DNA of 6,939 nt from Campylobacteraceae bacterium (GCA_027083895.1 JALWMN010000058.1:1-6939); one strand, 5' to 3'. Shown: positions 1 through 5,720, counted from the stretch's first letter. Made by a program: numbers and translations. Notes: a model not told the origin generated them from the letters alone.

Positions 1-7
1 ATAGCGT

Positions 8-433
8 ATGATTTTATTAGAGAACCAAAGCGATTTCGAAATAGATTTAACACTCTTAGAAGAGATTGTTAACTATCTTAAAATTAGAAAAGATATTGAG
101 TTAATTATAACAGACAATAAAACAATTTGCGAGTATAATAGAGAGTATAGAGGTATAAACAAAGCTACCGATGTGCTAAGCTTTCCACTAGAGGATATAG
201 AGTTTATGCCACTTGGCTCAATTGTTATCTCAATAGAGAAAGCTCAAGAGGTTGCTCAAAAGTTACATCACACAGTAGAAGACGAATTGGCACTTCTCTT
301 TATACATGGTCTACTCCACTTGCTTGGCTATGATCACGAAGTAGATAATGGAGAAATGAGAGAGTTAGAGAGTAGAATTATTGAAAATTTTAATTTACCA
401 AAAAGTCTAATAGTACGAACACAAGGAGAGTAA
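8..433 (+). CDS. ybeY: Endoribonuclease YbeY (rRNA maturation factor)
   Basis: This encodes a 141-residue zinc-dependent RNase of the UPF0054/YbeY family, which acts in the cytoplasm in 16S rRNA 3'-end maturation and ribosome quality control. The diagnostic motif is visible at residues 100-110, HGLLHLLGYDH, giving the three zinc-binding histidines H100, H104 and H110. The conserved segment leading to TDVLSFP is at 47-60, including R48. The usual GDI turn reads GSI here (70-72), a mild departure. Length is typical of the shorter members of the family (about 140-155). The ATG at 8 follows an in-frame TAG at 2-4, so the protein is complete, but too little sequence lies upstream to see a ribosome binding site or promoter. 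The downstream antiporter starts 2 bases after the stop, so the two are almost certainly co-transcribed. Family assignment is firm; the role is from family knowledge. Confidence 0.95.
   Translation: MILLENQSDFEIDLTLLEEIVNYLKIRKDIELIITDNKTICEYNREYRGINKATDVLSFPLEDIEFMPLGSIVISIEKAQEVAQKLHHTVEDELALLFIHGLLHLLGYDHEVDNGEMRELESRIIENFNLPKSLIVRTQGE
423..428 (+). promoter_or_regulatory. Ribosome binding site deciding a TTG start
   Basis: AAGGAG lies inside the last codons of ybeY, 7 bases before the TTG at 436. It supports the non-ATG start of the antiporter gene, because no ATG lies near this site and the protein from TTG begins immediately with a first membrane helix, as expected for the family. Confidence 0.75.
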
Positions 434-435
434 AA

Positions 436-1383
436 TTGGATTATATTATTTTTATTGTATCATTAGCGGCACTTATTTATGGAGCTGATATTATAATTAA
501 TCAAAGTGAAAAGATAGCCCTTAGGTTTGGTATTTCAGAATATATCATTGGTGCAACTTTAATTGCCTTTGGCACATCTTTACCAGAGATGGCAGCATCT
601 ATTAGTGCAAGCTTGCATCAAAAAGCAGAACTTGCTGTCTCTAACATTATTGGAAGTAACATTATTAATATTACGTTAGTTATTGGTGCAGTCTTACTAA
701 TATCAAAAAGGGTTAAACCACACCGTGACTTTTTTGCTAAAGATAGCTCTTGGGCACTCTTTCCAGTACTTATTTTTGTAATTATTTCACTCGATAACCA
801 AATTACAAGATTGAGTGGAGTAGCACTTCTTTTTTTAATGTTTGGTTATATTCTTTTTTTACTAAACCATTCTGAACACACTTCAGATATTGGATTAGAT
901 GAAGATTTAGAGGAGATTAAAAAAGATTTTAACGCACCTAAAACTCTTATCTTATTGATTGTAGGGTTTGTCACAGTTGTTTATGCTGCTGATTTTACAA
1001 TCAGTAGTGCTTCAAATATTGCAAGAAATTTTGGTGTAAGCGAATGGATAATTGGGGTTGTATTAGTAGCATTTGGTACCTCTTTACCTGAACTTATCGT
1101 CTCTATTATGGCTGCAAGAGCAAATAAAGCAGATATGGCTATTGGAAATGTAATTGGTTCAAACATGGCAAACATCTCTGTAGCTTTAGGGAGTGCAGCA
1201 ATTGCAAATCCTATAACGTTAGACTTTACTAAATATAGTTTTGATATTGCAACACTTATTGCTGCAACATTTATGCTTGTATTTATAACTGCAAATAAGA
1301 TGTACTCTAAACCAGCTGGAATCTCACTCTTTATACTTTTAGTAGTATTTGCTCAACATACTGCAGGTCAATTGGGAAACTAA
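436..1383 (+). CDS. Calcium/sodium antiporter, CaCA superfamily (YrbG-like)
   Basis: This is an inner-membrane cation/Ca2+ exchanger of 315 residues, the usual size for prokaryotic CaCA proteins with about ten helices. It has two inverted-topology halves. The first alpha repeat is around residues 32-80 (GTSLPE at 46-51, then IGSN at 72-75). The second is around 200-248 (GTSLPE at 214-219, then GNVIGSN at 237-243). The halves are still alike: FGISEYIIG at 31-39 against FGVSEWIIG at 199-207. An acidic cytoplasmic-type loop (about 151-164, rich in D and E) joins them. Acidic ion ligands E51 and E219 are present; residues 27 positions on from each are N78 and N246. The start is TTG, supported by AAGGAG 7 bases upstream. 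The gene follows ybeY in an apparent operon and overlaps the end of the convergent perR-like gene by 4 bp. Exact ion selectivity cannot be read from sequence. Confidence 0.92.
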   Translation: MDYIIFIVSLAALIYGADIIINQSEKIALRFGISEYIIGATLIAFGTSLPEMAASISASLHQKAELAVSNIIGSNIINITLVIGAVLLISKRVKPHRDFFAKDSSWALFPVLIFVIISLDNQITRLSGVALLFLMFGYILFLLNHSEHTSDIGLDEDLEEIKKDFNAPKTLILLIVGFVTVVYAADFTISSASNIARNFGVSEWIIGVVLVAFGTSLPELIVSIMAARANKADMAIGNVIGSNMANISVALGSAAIANPITLDFTKYSFDIATLIAATFMLVFITANKMYSKPAGISLFILLVVFAQHTAGQLGN

Positions 1384-1796
1384 CTCAATTTGCAGCTTTG
1401 GCAGACTCCATAGATATTAAGCTCAATATCTTCTGCTAAAAAGTCTCTTCCTTGAACAACCTTTGAAGCACTCTTTTTAATCGATTCACTTAGCTCTATA
1501 TCTTCTACACTTCCACACTTTTTACAGATAATATGTGAGTGAGGCTTTTTATTAATTTCATACTTCGATTTAAAGTTATTGAGTGCAACCTCTTTTAGAA
1601 GATCAATAGCAACAAGCGATGTAACATTTTTATAGACTGTCGCTAAAGAGATTGTAGAATGCTTCTCTTTTGCATCTTTATAGATCTCATCTATATTTGC
1701 ATGGCCTCTTTTATGAATTGCCGATAGTATTGTTACTCTTTGTGGTGTTGCCTTAAGATTATACTCTTTTAATATATCTACAATCTGTTTTTGCAT
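1380..1796 (-). CDS. perR: Fur-family regulator, PerR-like peroxide sensor
   Basis: From the ATG at 1796 the product is 138 residues, a normal Fur/PerR length. The N-terminal winged helix includes the ATPQR motif (16-20) and the recognition helix SLATVYKNV (50-58). The dimerisation domain has HSH (86-88), two CxxC pairs (C91/C94 and C132/C135) for the structural zinc, and D99. Aligned by eye to Bacillus subtilis PerR, H32, H86, H88 and D99 match regulatory-metal ligands H37, H91, H93 and D104, whereas E80 replaces D85. The start at 1796 is preferred over an upstream in-frame TTG at 1808 because GAGGA (1806-1802) sits 5 bases before the ATG and would fall inside the longer version. The gene lies 30 bp downstream of a peroxiredoxin gene on the same strand, which favours PerR over Fur. 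It should repress peroxide defence genes, probably including its own operon. Fur-family membership is firm; the PerR label is inferred. Confidence 0.85.
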   Translation of the reverse strand: MQKQIVDILKEYNLKATPQRVTILSAIHKRGHANIDEIYKDAKEKHSTISLATVYKNVTSLVAIDLLKEVALNNFKSKYEINKKPHSHIICKKCGSVEDIELSESIKKSASKVVQGRDFLAEDIELNIYGVCQSCKLS

Positions 1797-1801
1797 AAAA
1801 A

Positions 1802-1806
1802 TCCTC
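1802..1806 (-). promoter_or_regulatory. Ribosome binding site of the perR-like gene
   Basis: On the minus strand GAGGA (1806 to 1802) is followed by five T and then ATG at 1796. It decides the start: the alternative TTG at 1808 would overlap this site and has no ribosome binding site of its own nearby. Confidence 0.75.
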
Positions 1807-1822
1807 AAAAATATTTGCTAAA

Positions 1823-1835
1823 GAGCTTATAGCTC
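1823..1835 (-). other. Short hairpin at the peroxiredoxin stop codon
   Basis: GAGCT-TAT-AGCTC gives a 5-bp stem with a 3-base loop that includes the peroxiredoxin TAA. On the minus strand it is followed by TTTAGC, not a clean T-run. It could lower read-through into perR, or be chance. I would not call it a terminator. Confidence 0.3.
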
Positions 1836-2423
1836 CTCAGCATGCTTTGCAAGATACTCTGCTACACCTTCTGGATCAGGCTTCATACCCTCTTTTCCTT
1901 TTTCCCAGTTAGCAGGGCAAACCTCACCATGCTCATTAGTAAATAGCATTGCATCAACCATTCTTAACATCTCATCAATATTTCTACCAAGCGGTAAATC
2001 GTTTATTACTGCATGGCGAATTGTACCATCCTTATCAATTAAGAAAGATCCTCTCAGTGCCACACCACCATCTAAAAGAACATCATAATCTCTTGCGATT
2101 TGCTTTGTTAGATCTGCTACTAACGGATATCCAACTTTGCCTATACCGCCTTTTTCTACTGGTGTCTCTCTCCATGCAAAGTGGCTAAACTGTGAATCAA
2201 CAGAACAACCAATTACATTAATTCCTCTATCATGAAACTCTTTTAATCTATGATCAAACGCTATAAGCTCAGATGGACATACAAATGTAAAGTCTAATGG
2301 ATAGAAAAAGAGAACAGTTCCATTCTCTCCAAAATTGTCATAGAGTTTAAAATCTTCTACAATTTCTCCATTTCCTAAAACTGCTGGTGCAGTAAAATCA
2401 GGTGCTTTTTTTGTTACTAACAT
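1827..2423 (-). CDS. ahpC: Typical 2-Cys peroxiredoxin (AhpC/Prx1 type)
   Basis: This 198-residue cytoplasmic thiol peroxidase reduces H2O2, organic peroxides and probably peroxynitrite. The active site PLDFTFVCPSE (42-52) holds P42, T46 and the peroxidatic C49; R124 is the conserved arginine. The resolving cysteine is C169 in VCPANW. The GGIG loop (92-95) resembles the GGLG of Prx1 proteins, but the C terminus (YLAKHAEEL) lacks a YF motif, so a peroxide-robust enzyme is expected. A third cysteine, C73, follows the beta strand NVIG. The ATG at 2423 is preceded by AGGAG (2435-2431) at 7 bases. It is first in an operon with the perR-like gene, behind an extended -10 promoter with a palindrome near the transcription start. 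In Campylobacterota such enzymes are usually reduced by the thioredoxin system rather than AhpF, and no ahpF is seen here. Family call is firm; ahpC versus tsaA is a naming choice. Confidence 0.95.
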   Translation of the reverse strand: MLVTKKAPDFTAPAVLGNGEIVEDFKLYDNFGENGTVLFFYPLDFTFVCPSELIAFDHRLKEFHDRGINVIGCSVDSQFSHFAWRETPVEKGGIGKVGYPLVADLTKQIARDYDVLLDGGVALRGSFLIDKDGTIRHAVINDLPLGRNIDEMLRMVDAMLFTNEHGEVCPANWEKGKEGMKPDPEGVAEYLAKHAEEL

Positions 2424-2438
2424 TAATTTTCTCCTATA

Positions 2439-2453
2439 TAATAATTTTTATTA
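2439..2453 (-). promoter_or_regulatory. Candidate PerR/Fur operator
   Basis: TAATAA-TTT-TTATTA is a perfect 6-3-6 inverted repeat. It begins about 2 bases downstream of the predicted start of transcription of the peroxiredoxin operon, a position where a bound repressor would block initiation. Against the B. subtilis PerR box TTATAATNATTATAA it matches 11 of 14 defined positions. The region is very AT-rich, so the match could arise by chance. The presence of a PerR-like gene in the same operon raises the odds. Confidence 0.5.
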
Positions 2454-2461
2454 ACACCAAA

Positions 2462-2467
2462 ATTATA
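2462..2467 (-). promoter_or_regulatory. Promoter of the peroxiredoxin-perR operon (-10 element)
   Basis: On the minus strand TGATATAAT forms an extended -10 (TGn plus perfect TATAAT, 2467-2462). A weak TTTTGA (2489-2484) sits 16 bases upstream as the best -35. Transcription should begin near 2455, leaving a leader of about 31 bases with the AGGAG site. It lies in the 82-bp gap after the 84-residue gene. Confidence 0.7.
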
Positions 2468-2501
2468 TCAATTAAAACTTAAATCAAAATTAAATAGGAG
2501 A

Positions 2502-2518
2502 AGAATTATCGTAATTCT
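2502..2518 (-). terminator. Inverted repeat over the stop of the 84-residue gene
   Basis: AGAATTA-TCG-TAATTCT is a perfect 7-bp stem with a 3-base loop that contains the TAA of the small gene downstream of ubiD. On the minus strand it is followed by TCTCCTATTTAATTTTG, which is pyrimidine-rich but has no compact T-run. The stem is AT-rich. It may be a weak terminator or a 3'-end protecting hairpin for the ubiD transcript; otherwise ubiD transcription may read into the peroxiredoxin gene. Confidence 0.35.
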
Positions 2519-2760
2519 ATATTTAATACAAAATCTATAACTTTTTTGTCGCTCATCTCACAAGGTTTTAGCAATCCATTCTTTATTGTAGTAAAGTAGT
2601 TACCACTTACAATATCTACCCCACCAAGTTCTCTCGCAAAGATTTTTATAATCTTTCCATTAGAGTAAAGCTCTTTAGTAACTAGATACTTTTTACAATT
2701 ATAATAGGCATAGAATCTCCCAAGTGGAAGCTCTCTTAAGCGTCTATTAAACTCTTGCAT
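2506..2760 (-). CDS. Small conserved-looking hypothetical protein coupled to ubiD
   Basis: This encodes an 84-residue protein I cannot assign to a named family. It has no signal peptide or membrane helix and is basic (15 K/R against 9 D/E). Its core reads like a small alpha/beta domain: YYNCKKYLVTKEL (19-31), an ARELGG turn (42-47), NYFTT (54-58) and LLKPCEMSDKKVIDFVL (63-79), with cysteines C22 and C67. I have a vague memory of short proteobacterial proteins with a similar ELGG...LKPCEM pattern, sometimes loosely labelled methionine sulfoxide reductase; I would not transfer that name. The ATG overlaps the ubiD stop as TAATG and no Shine-Dalgarno is visible before it, so translation probably depends on ribosomes finishing ubiD. 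That coupling, and codon use like its neighbours, make it a real gene. A role linked to UbiD or quinone synthesis is only a guess. Confidence 0.8.
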   Translation of the reverse strand: MQEFNRRLRELPLGRFYAYYNCKKYLVTKELYSNGKIIKIFARELGGVDIVSGNYFTTIKNGLLKPCEMSDKKVIDFVLNIELR

Positions 2761-4586
2761 TAATACAATTTGAAATCTAGAAGTCCAAAATCTCTAATAA
2801 ACTGCTCATCTATATCAATAAGGCCCCTCTCTTGCAATCTCTTTAATACATCTTTTGTGCAGTGTGTATCTTTAGGCCACTCTCTATTAAAGCCATCTAA
2901 GCTATTTTTATTTGTTCCATCGATAGCAATAAATGGCTCTAGCACAATATCTCTATTTGCATCTATATTATTTACTACTCTCCAAATGAGCATATACGGA
3001 TTTTCTAAATCGTTATTAAAGGTATCAACAAGCACTAAAATGGCAATATGTTTTGCAAGTGGTGCTAAAATTCTAATTACCTCTTGCATAGATCTATTTT
3101 TCTCTACTGCAATAACTGTTATTGGGTTAGCTGTATTAGTGTAGTAGCTCTTTAGGGCTTTAATATCTGGCTCTAGTTCTTGCATTTTAGTAAGTAGTTC
3201 ACTATCTTCTAACACTTCAACTTTTCTTTCTACCTCATCACCTGTAGCATCTACACCTAACTTACCTCCAATAAACTGTTTTGGACTTGAGTGATCTAAA
3301 TGGTCAACTATACCCTCACTTATAAAGATATTCTCTTTACTAACTCTATTTAAAATATATTTTGTAAGTTCATCATAATTTTCTAAATGCGGGGCATCTT
3401 CTTTAACAAAAATGGCATGTTTAACAAAGCTCATCTGCCCTACTCCCCAAAATGCATGCATAAACTGCTTAGCGTGCCCTGGATATTTATGGTGCATTTT
3501 TGCTATAATTAAGTTATGAAACACTCCATTCTCAGGCATATTGTAATCTATAAGTTCAGGTGCTAGTGGCTTTAGCAGTGGTAAGAAGATCCGCTCAGTA
3601 GCCCAGCCAAAATACTTATCTTCGAGTGGCGGTTTACCAACCACAGTTGCTGCAAATACTGGATTTTGCTTGTGCGTAATTGCAGTTACCTCCATTACTG
3701 GAAAATCCTCAACTAATGTATAGTAGCCAGTATGATCGCCAAAAGGCCCCTCTGGTGCAAAGTTTGTTGGGTCAACATACCCTTCGATTACAAAATCTAC
3801 ATCTTGGGGTACATAAATATCGTTAGTAATTGATTTTACAAGCTTTGCACTTTTATTACGAATAAATCCATAAAGCAGCATCTCAAACATACCATGCGGC
3901 ATTGGTGCTTGGCCACACCAAATATAGAGCGGATCACCCCCTATTCCAATAGAGACAGGCATCTTTTTACCAGCCTTAGCATACTGGTCAAAAAAGTTAC
4001 TCGCGTCTTTATGTATCTGCCAATGCATTGCCAACTTATTGCTATCTAACTGCTGCAGTCTATACATTCCAACATTTTGCATACAGCCATCGAGACTCTG
4101 GGTATATACCTGTCCCATAGTAATAAATCTACCACCATCCTCTTCCCATGTTTTTAGTATGGGTAGTCTATCCAAATCGATGTCGCTACCTTGTAAAACA
4201 ACCTCTTGGCACACTCCTTTAATTTTTGAACGTTTTGGAAAAACATTTTTAAGACTTATTAGAGTAGGTAGCATCTTAATTTTTTCCATTAAGCCTTTAG
4301 GTGGTTTAAATTTCATTAAACTCTCAATAGAGTTCCCAATCTCATCTGGCTCTTTGCCAAAAATCTCACGTGTAATTTGCTTATTTGCAAAAATATTCAT
4401 TAAAACAGGTATATCATACTCTATACCTTTTGCTCTATATACAGGTTTTGTAAAGAGTAGTGGGCGTGAATCTCTTCTCTTTACCTCTAAGTATGCAATA
4501 TGCGGAATCTCTAACTCTACATCTAGTGGCTCATCTATTACTTTAAGGTTACCTTTTGCTTTTAAAAACTCGATTACATCTTTCAT
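2760..4586 (-). CDS. ubiD: UbiD-family decarboxylase, menaquinone biosynthesis type
   Basis: This is a 608-residue prenylated-FMN-dependent, reversible decarboxylase. Family signatures are NVGMYR (171-176), HWQIHKD (188-194), a metal-ligand candidate E235, and EGPFGDHTGYY (279-289). By spacing to Aspergillus Fdc1, N171 would bind metal/prFMN and R176, E279 and D284 would form the catalytic triad. The cofactor comes from a UbiX-type prenyltransferase, not encoded here. Campylobacterota make menaquinone by the futalosine route, in which a UbiD homologue (often called MqnL) decarboxylates the prenylated 1,4-dihydroxy-6-naphthoate intermediate; I infer that role over ubiquinone synthesis, as this lineage uses menaquinone. 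It is about 110 residues longer than E. coli UbiD (497). The ATG at 4586 has AAGG (4597-4594) 7 bases upstream. The gene is divergent from lpxB, with a shared -10 palindrome, and its TAA overlaps the ATG of the small downstream gene. Confidence 0.92.
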   Translation of the reverse strand: MKDVIEFLKAKGNLKVIDEPLDVELEIPHIAYLEVKRRDSRPLLFTKPVYRAKGIEYDIPVLMNIFANKQITREIFGKEPDEIGNSIESLMKFKPPKGLMEKIKMLPTLISLKNVFPKRSKIKGVCQEVVLQGSDIDLDRLPILKTWEEDGGRFITMGQVYTQSLDGCMQNVGMYRLQQLDSNKLAMHWQIHKDASNFFDQYAKAGKKMPVSIGIGGDPLYIWCGQAPMPHGMFEMLLYGFIRNKSAKLVKSITNDIYVPQDVDFVIEGYVDPTNFAPEGPFGDHTGYYTLVEDFPVMEVTAITHKQNPVFAATVVGKPPLEDKYFGWATERIFLPLLKPLAPELIDYNMPENGVFHNLIIAKMHHKYPGHAKQFMHAFWGVGQMSFVKHAIFVKEDAPHLENYDELTKYILNRVSKENIFISEGIVDHLDHSSPKQFIGGKLGVDATGDEVERKVEVLEDSELLTKMQELEPDIKALKSYYTNTANPITVIAVEKNRSMQEVIRILAPLAKHIAILVLVDTFNNDLENPYMLIWRVVNNIDANRDIVLEPFIAIDGTNKNSLDGFNREWPKDTHCTKDVLKRLQERGLIDIDEQFIRDFGLLDFKLY

Positions 4587-4632
4587 TAAAGAACCTTACG
4601 ATTAGCGTCTAGCTAAGCTTAATTTATTTAGA

Positions 4633-4642
4633 TATAATTATA
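4633..4642. promoter_or_regulatory. Shared divergent -10 palindrome, ubiD/lpxB
   Basis: TATAATTATA is self-complementary and holds TATAAT on both strands: plus 4633-4638 for lpxB (preceded by GA, fitting a gnTAnaAT type -10) and minus 4642-4637 for ubiD (preceded by AG). Predicted starts are near 4645 for lpxB (leader about 20 bases) and near 4630 for ubiD (leader about 44 bases). No convincing -35 is visible on either side, though T-rich runs lie upstream on both strands. It sits in the only 78 bp between the two genes. Confidence 0.65.
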
Positions 4643-4664
4643 CTAAAAAGAGATTAGGAACCTA

Positions 4665-5705
4665 ATGAAAATATTAGTAAGTGCCTTAGAGCACTCTGCA
4701 AATATACACTTAAAGTCTCTCTTAGAGCATTTAGAAAACGACTTTACACTCACTGGTATTTTTGACTCCTCTTTAGGAGAGCCTTTAATAGATATGCAAG
4801 AGCGTGCAATAATGGGCTTTACTGATGTTATTAAAAAGATTCCTTTTTTCCTTAACTTAGCAAAGCAGATGGTTGAACTTGCTAATGAGGCAGACAAAGT
4901 TTTGTTAATTGATAGCTCAGGTTTTAACCTGCCACTTGCTAAGAAGATCAAGAAAAAGTATCCCAATAAAGAGATTATCTACTATATCCTCCCACAAGCA
5001 TGGGCTTGGAAAAAAAAGAGAGTCTATACGCTCGCTAAAAATGTAGATAAGCTCCTCTCTATTATCCCATTTGAAAAAGAGTACTATCCTCCAAATGCTA
5101 ATATTGAGTATGTGGGGCATCCACTGCTTGATTCGATCAAGCACTACAAAGAGAGTCTCAATGGCAATATTGAGAAGATCCTCTTTATGCCAGGAAGTAG
5201 AAAAAGCGAAATTCAAAAACTAATGCCAATTTTTCTCCAACTCAGCACACTGTTTAAAGAGAAAGAGTTACTTTTGGCAATCCCAAAACATTTAGAGCAC
5301 AATAGAGGGATATATGGCGATATATCGAACTTTACAATAACATATAATGCACAAAAGGCACTTGTTGAGGCCGATTTTGCATTTATCTGTAGTGGCACTG
5401 CAACACTCGAAGCTGCAATAATTGGTACACCATTTATATTAACTTACAAGGCTAAAGCACTCGACTACTTTATAGGAAGCAGAATTATAAAACTAAACTA
5501 TATCGGTTTAGCAAATATATTTTTTGAAAAGATGGGCAAAAAGCCAATGCATCCAGAGATTATACAAGATCAACTCACCATAGAAAACCTAGTAAAAACC
5601 TATAAACAGTTTAAGCAAGATGAGTTTCTTAAAAACTCAAAGATACTTAGAACCTATTTACAAAAAGGGAGTGCCAAACGAGTGGCTGAGGTTTTAGAGA
5701 GTTAA
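4665..5705 (+). CDS. lpxB: Lipid-A-disaccharide synthase LpxB
   Basis: This 346-residue GT19 glycosyltransferase joins UDP-2,3-diacylglucosamine to lipid X, making the lipid A disaccharide at the inner face of the inner membrane. Visible LpxB landmarks are [13 protein letters not shown] (44-56), [16 protein letters not shown] (82-97), [12 protein letters not shown] (109-120), IIPFEKEYY (133-141), VGHPLLDSI (150-158), the donor-binding MPGSRKSEI (175-183) and [18 protein letters not shown] (242-259). The usual N-terminal GExSGD is replaced by ALEHSANIH (7-15), a variant I associate with Campylobacterota. It is shorter than the E. coli enzyme (382). The ATG at 4665 has TAGGA (4655-4659) 5 bases upstream and a TATAAT 26 bases before it. 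It appears monocistronic: divergent from ubiD and convergent with the cyclophilin gene, whose stop codon it overlaps in a 24-bp palindrome. No other lipid A gene is in the window. The identification is firm. Confidence 0.95.
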   Translation: MKILVSALEHSANIHLKSLLEHLENDFTLTGIFDSSLGEPLIDMQERAIMGFTDVIKKIPFFLNLAKQMVELANEADKVLLIDSSGFNLPLAKKIKKKYPNKEIIYYILPQAWAWKKKRVYTLAKNVDKLLSIIPFEKEYYPPNANIEYVGHPLLDSIKHYKESLNGNIEKILFMPGSRKSEIQKLMPIFLQLSTLFKEKELLLAIPKHLEHNRGIYGDISNFTITYNAQKALVEADFAFICSGTATLEAAIIGTPFILTYKAKALDYFIGSRIIKLNYIGLANIFFEKMGKKPMHPEIIQDQLTIENLVKTYKQFKQDEFLKNSKILRTYLQKGSAKRVAEVLES

Positions 5706-5720
5706 CTCTCTAAAATTTTT
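5692..5720 (+). terminator. lpxB terminator in a 24-bp palindrome at interlocked stop codons
   Basis: Bases 5692-5715 are a perfect palindrome centred on GAGAGTTAACTCTC. As RNA it gives a 10-bp stem with a TTAA loop, followed on the plus strand by five T (5716-5720), so it can act as an intrinsic terminator for lpxB. On the minus strand the stem is followed by CCTC, so it is a poor terminator for the cyclophilin gene. The central TTAA contains the stop codons of both genes. Confidence 0.65.

Noticed and set aside
1361..1395. Bulged inverted repeat at the antiporter/perR convergent end as a bidirectional terminator
   Set aside because: The stem needs a 4-base bulge and an 11-base loop and no T-run follows on either strand; too weak to list as a feature.
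1949..2188. 79-codon plus-strand open frame opposite the peroxiredoxin gene
   Set aside because: It lies wholly inside a firmly identified gene on the other strand, resembles no known family, and has no ribosome binding site I can see.
2770..3144. 124-codon plus-strand open frame opposite the ubiD 3' half
   Set aside because: Same reasoning: antisense to a conserved gene, no recognisable domain and no supporting start signal.
4039..4605. 188-codon plus-strand open frame opposite the ubiD gene
   Set aside because: Antisense shadow of the conserved UbiD frame; composition rich in Ser, Ile and Phe as expected of a reverse reading, and it runs across the ubiD start.
4611..4621. AGCTAAGCT / TAAGCTTA palindrome in the ubiD leader as an operator or riboswitch
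   Set aside because: Only 8-9 bp, no larger fold or matching copy elsewhere in the window, and no regulator to pair with it.
4643..5398. Minus-strand open frames opposite lpxB (including a 107- and a 99-codon frame)
   Set aside because: The LpxB motifs on the plus strand run through the whole region; the minus frames overlap each other and show no family features.
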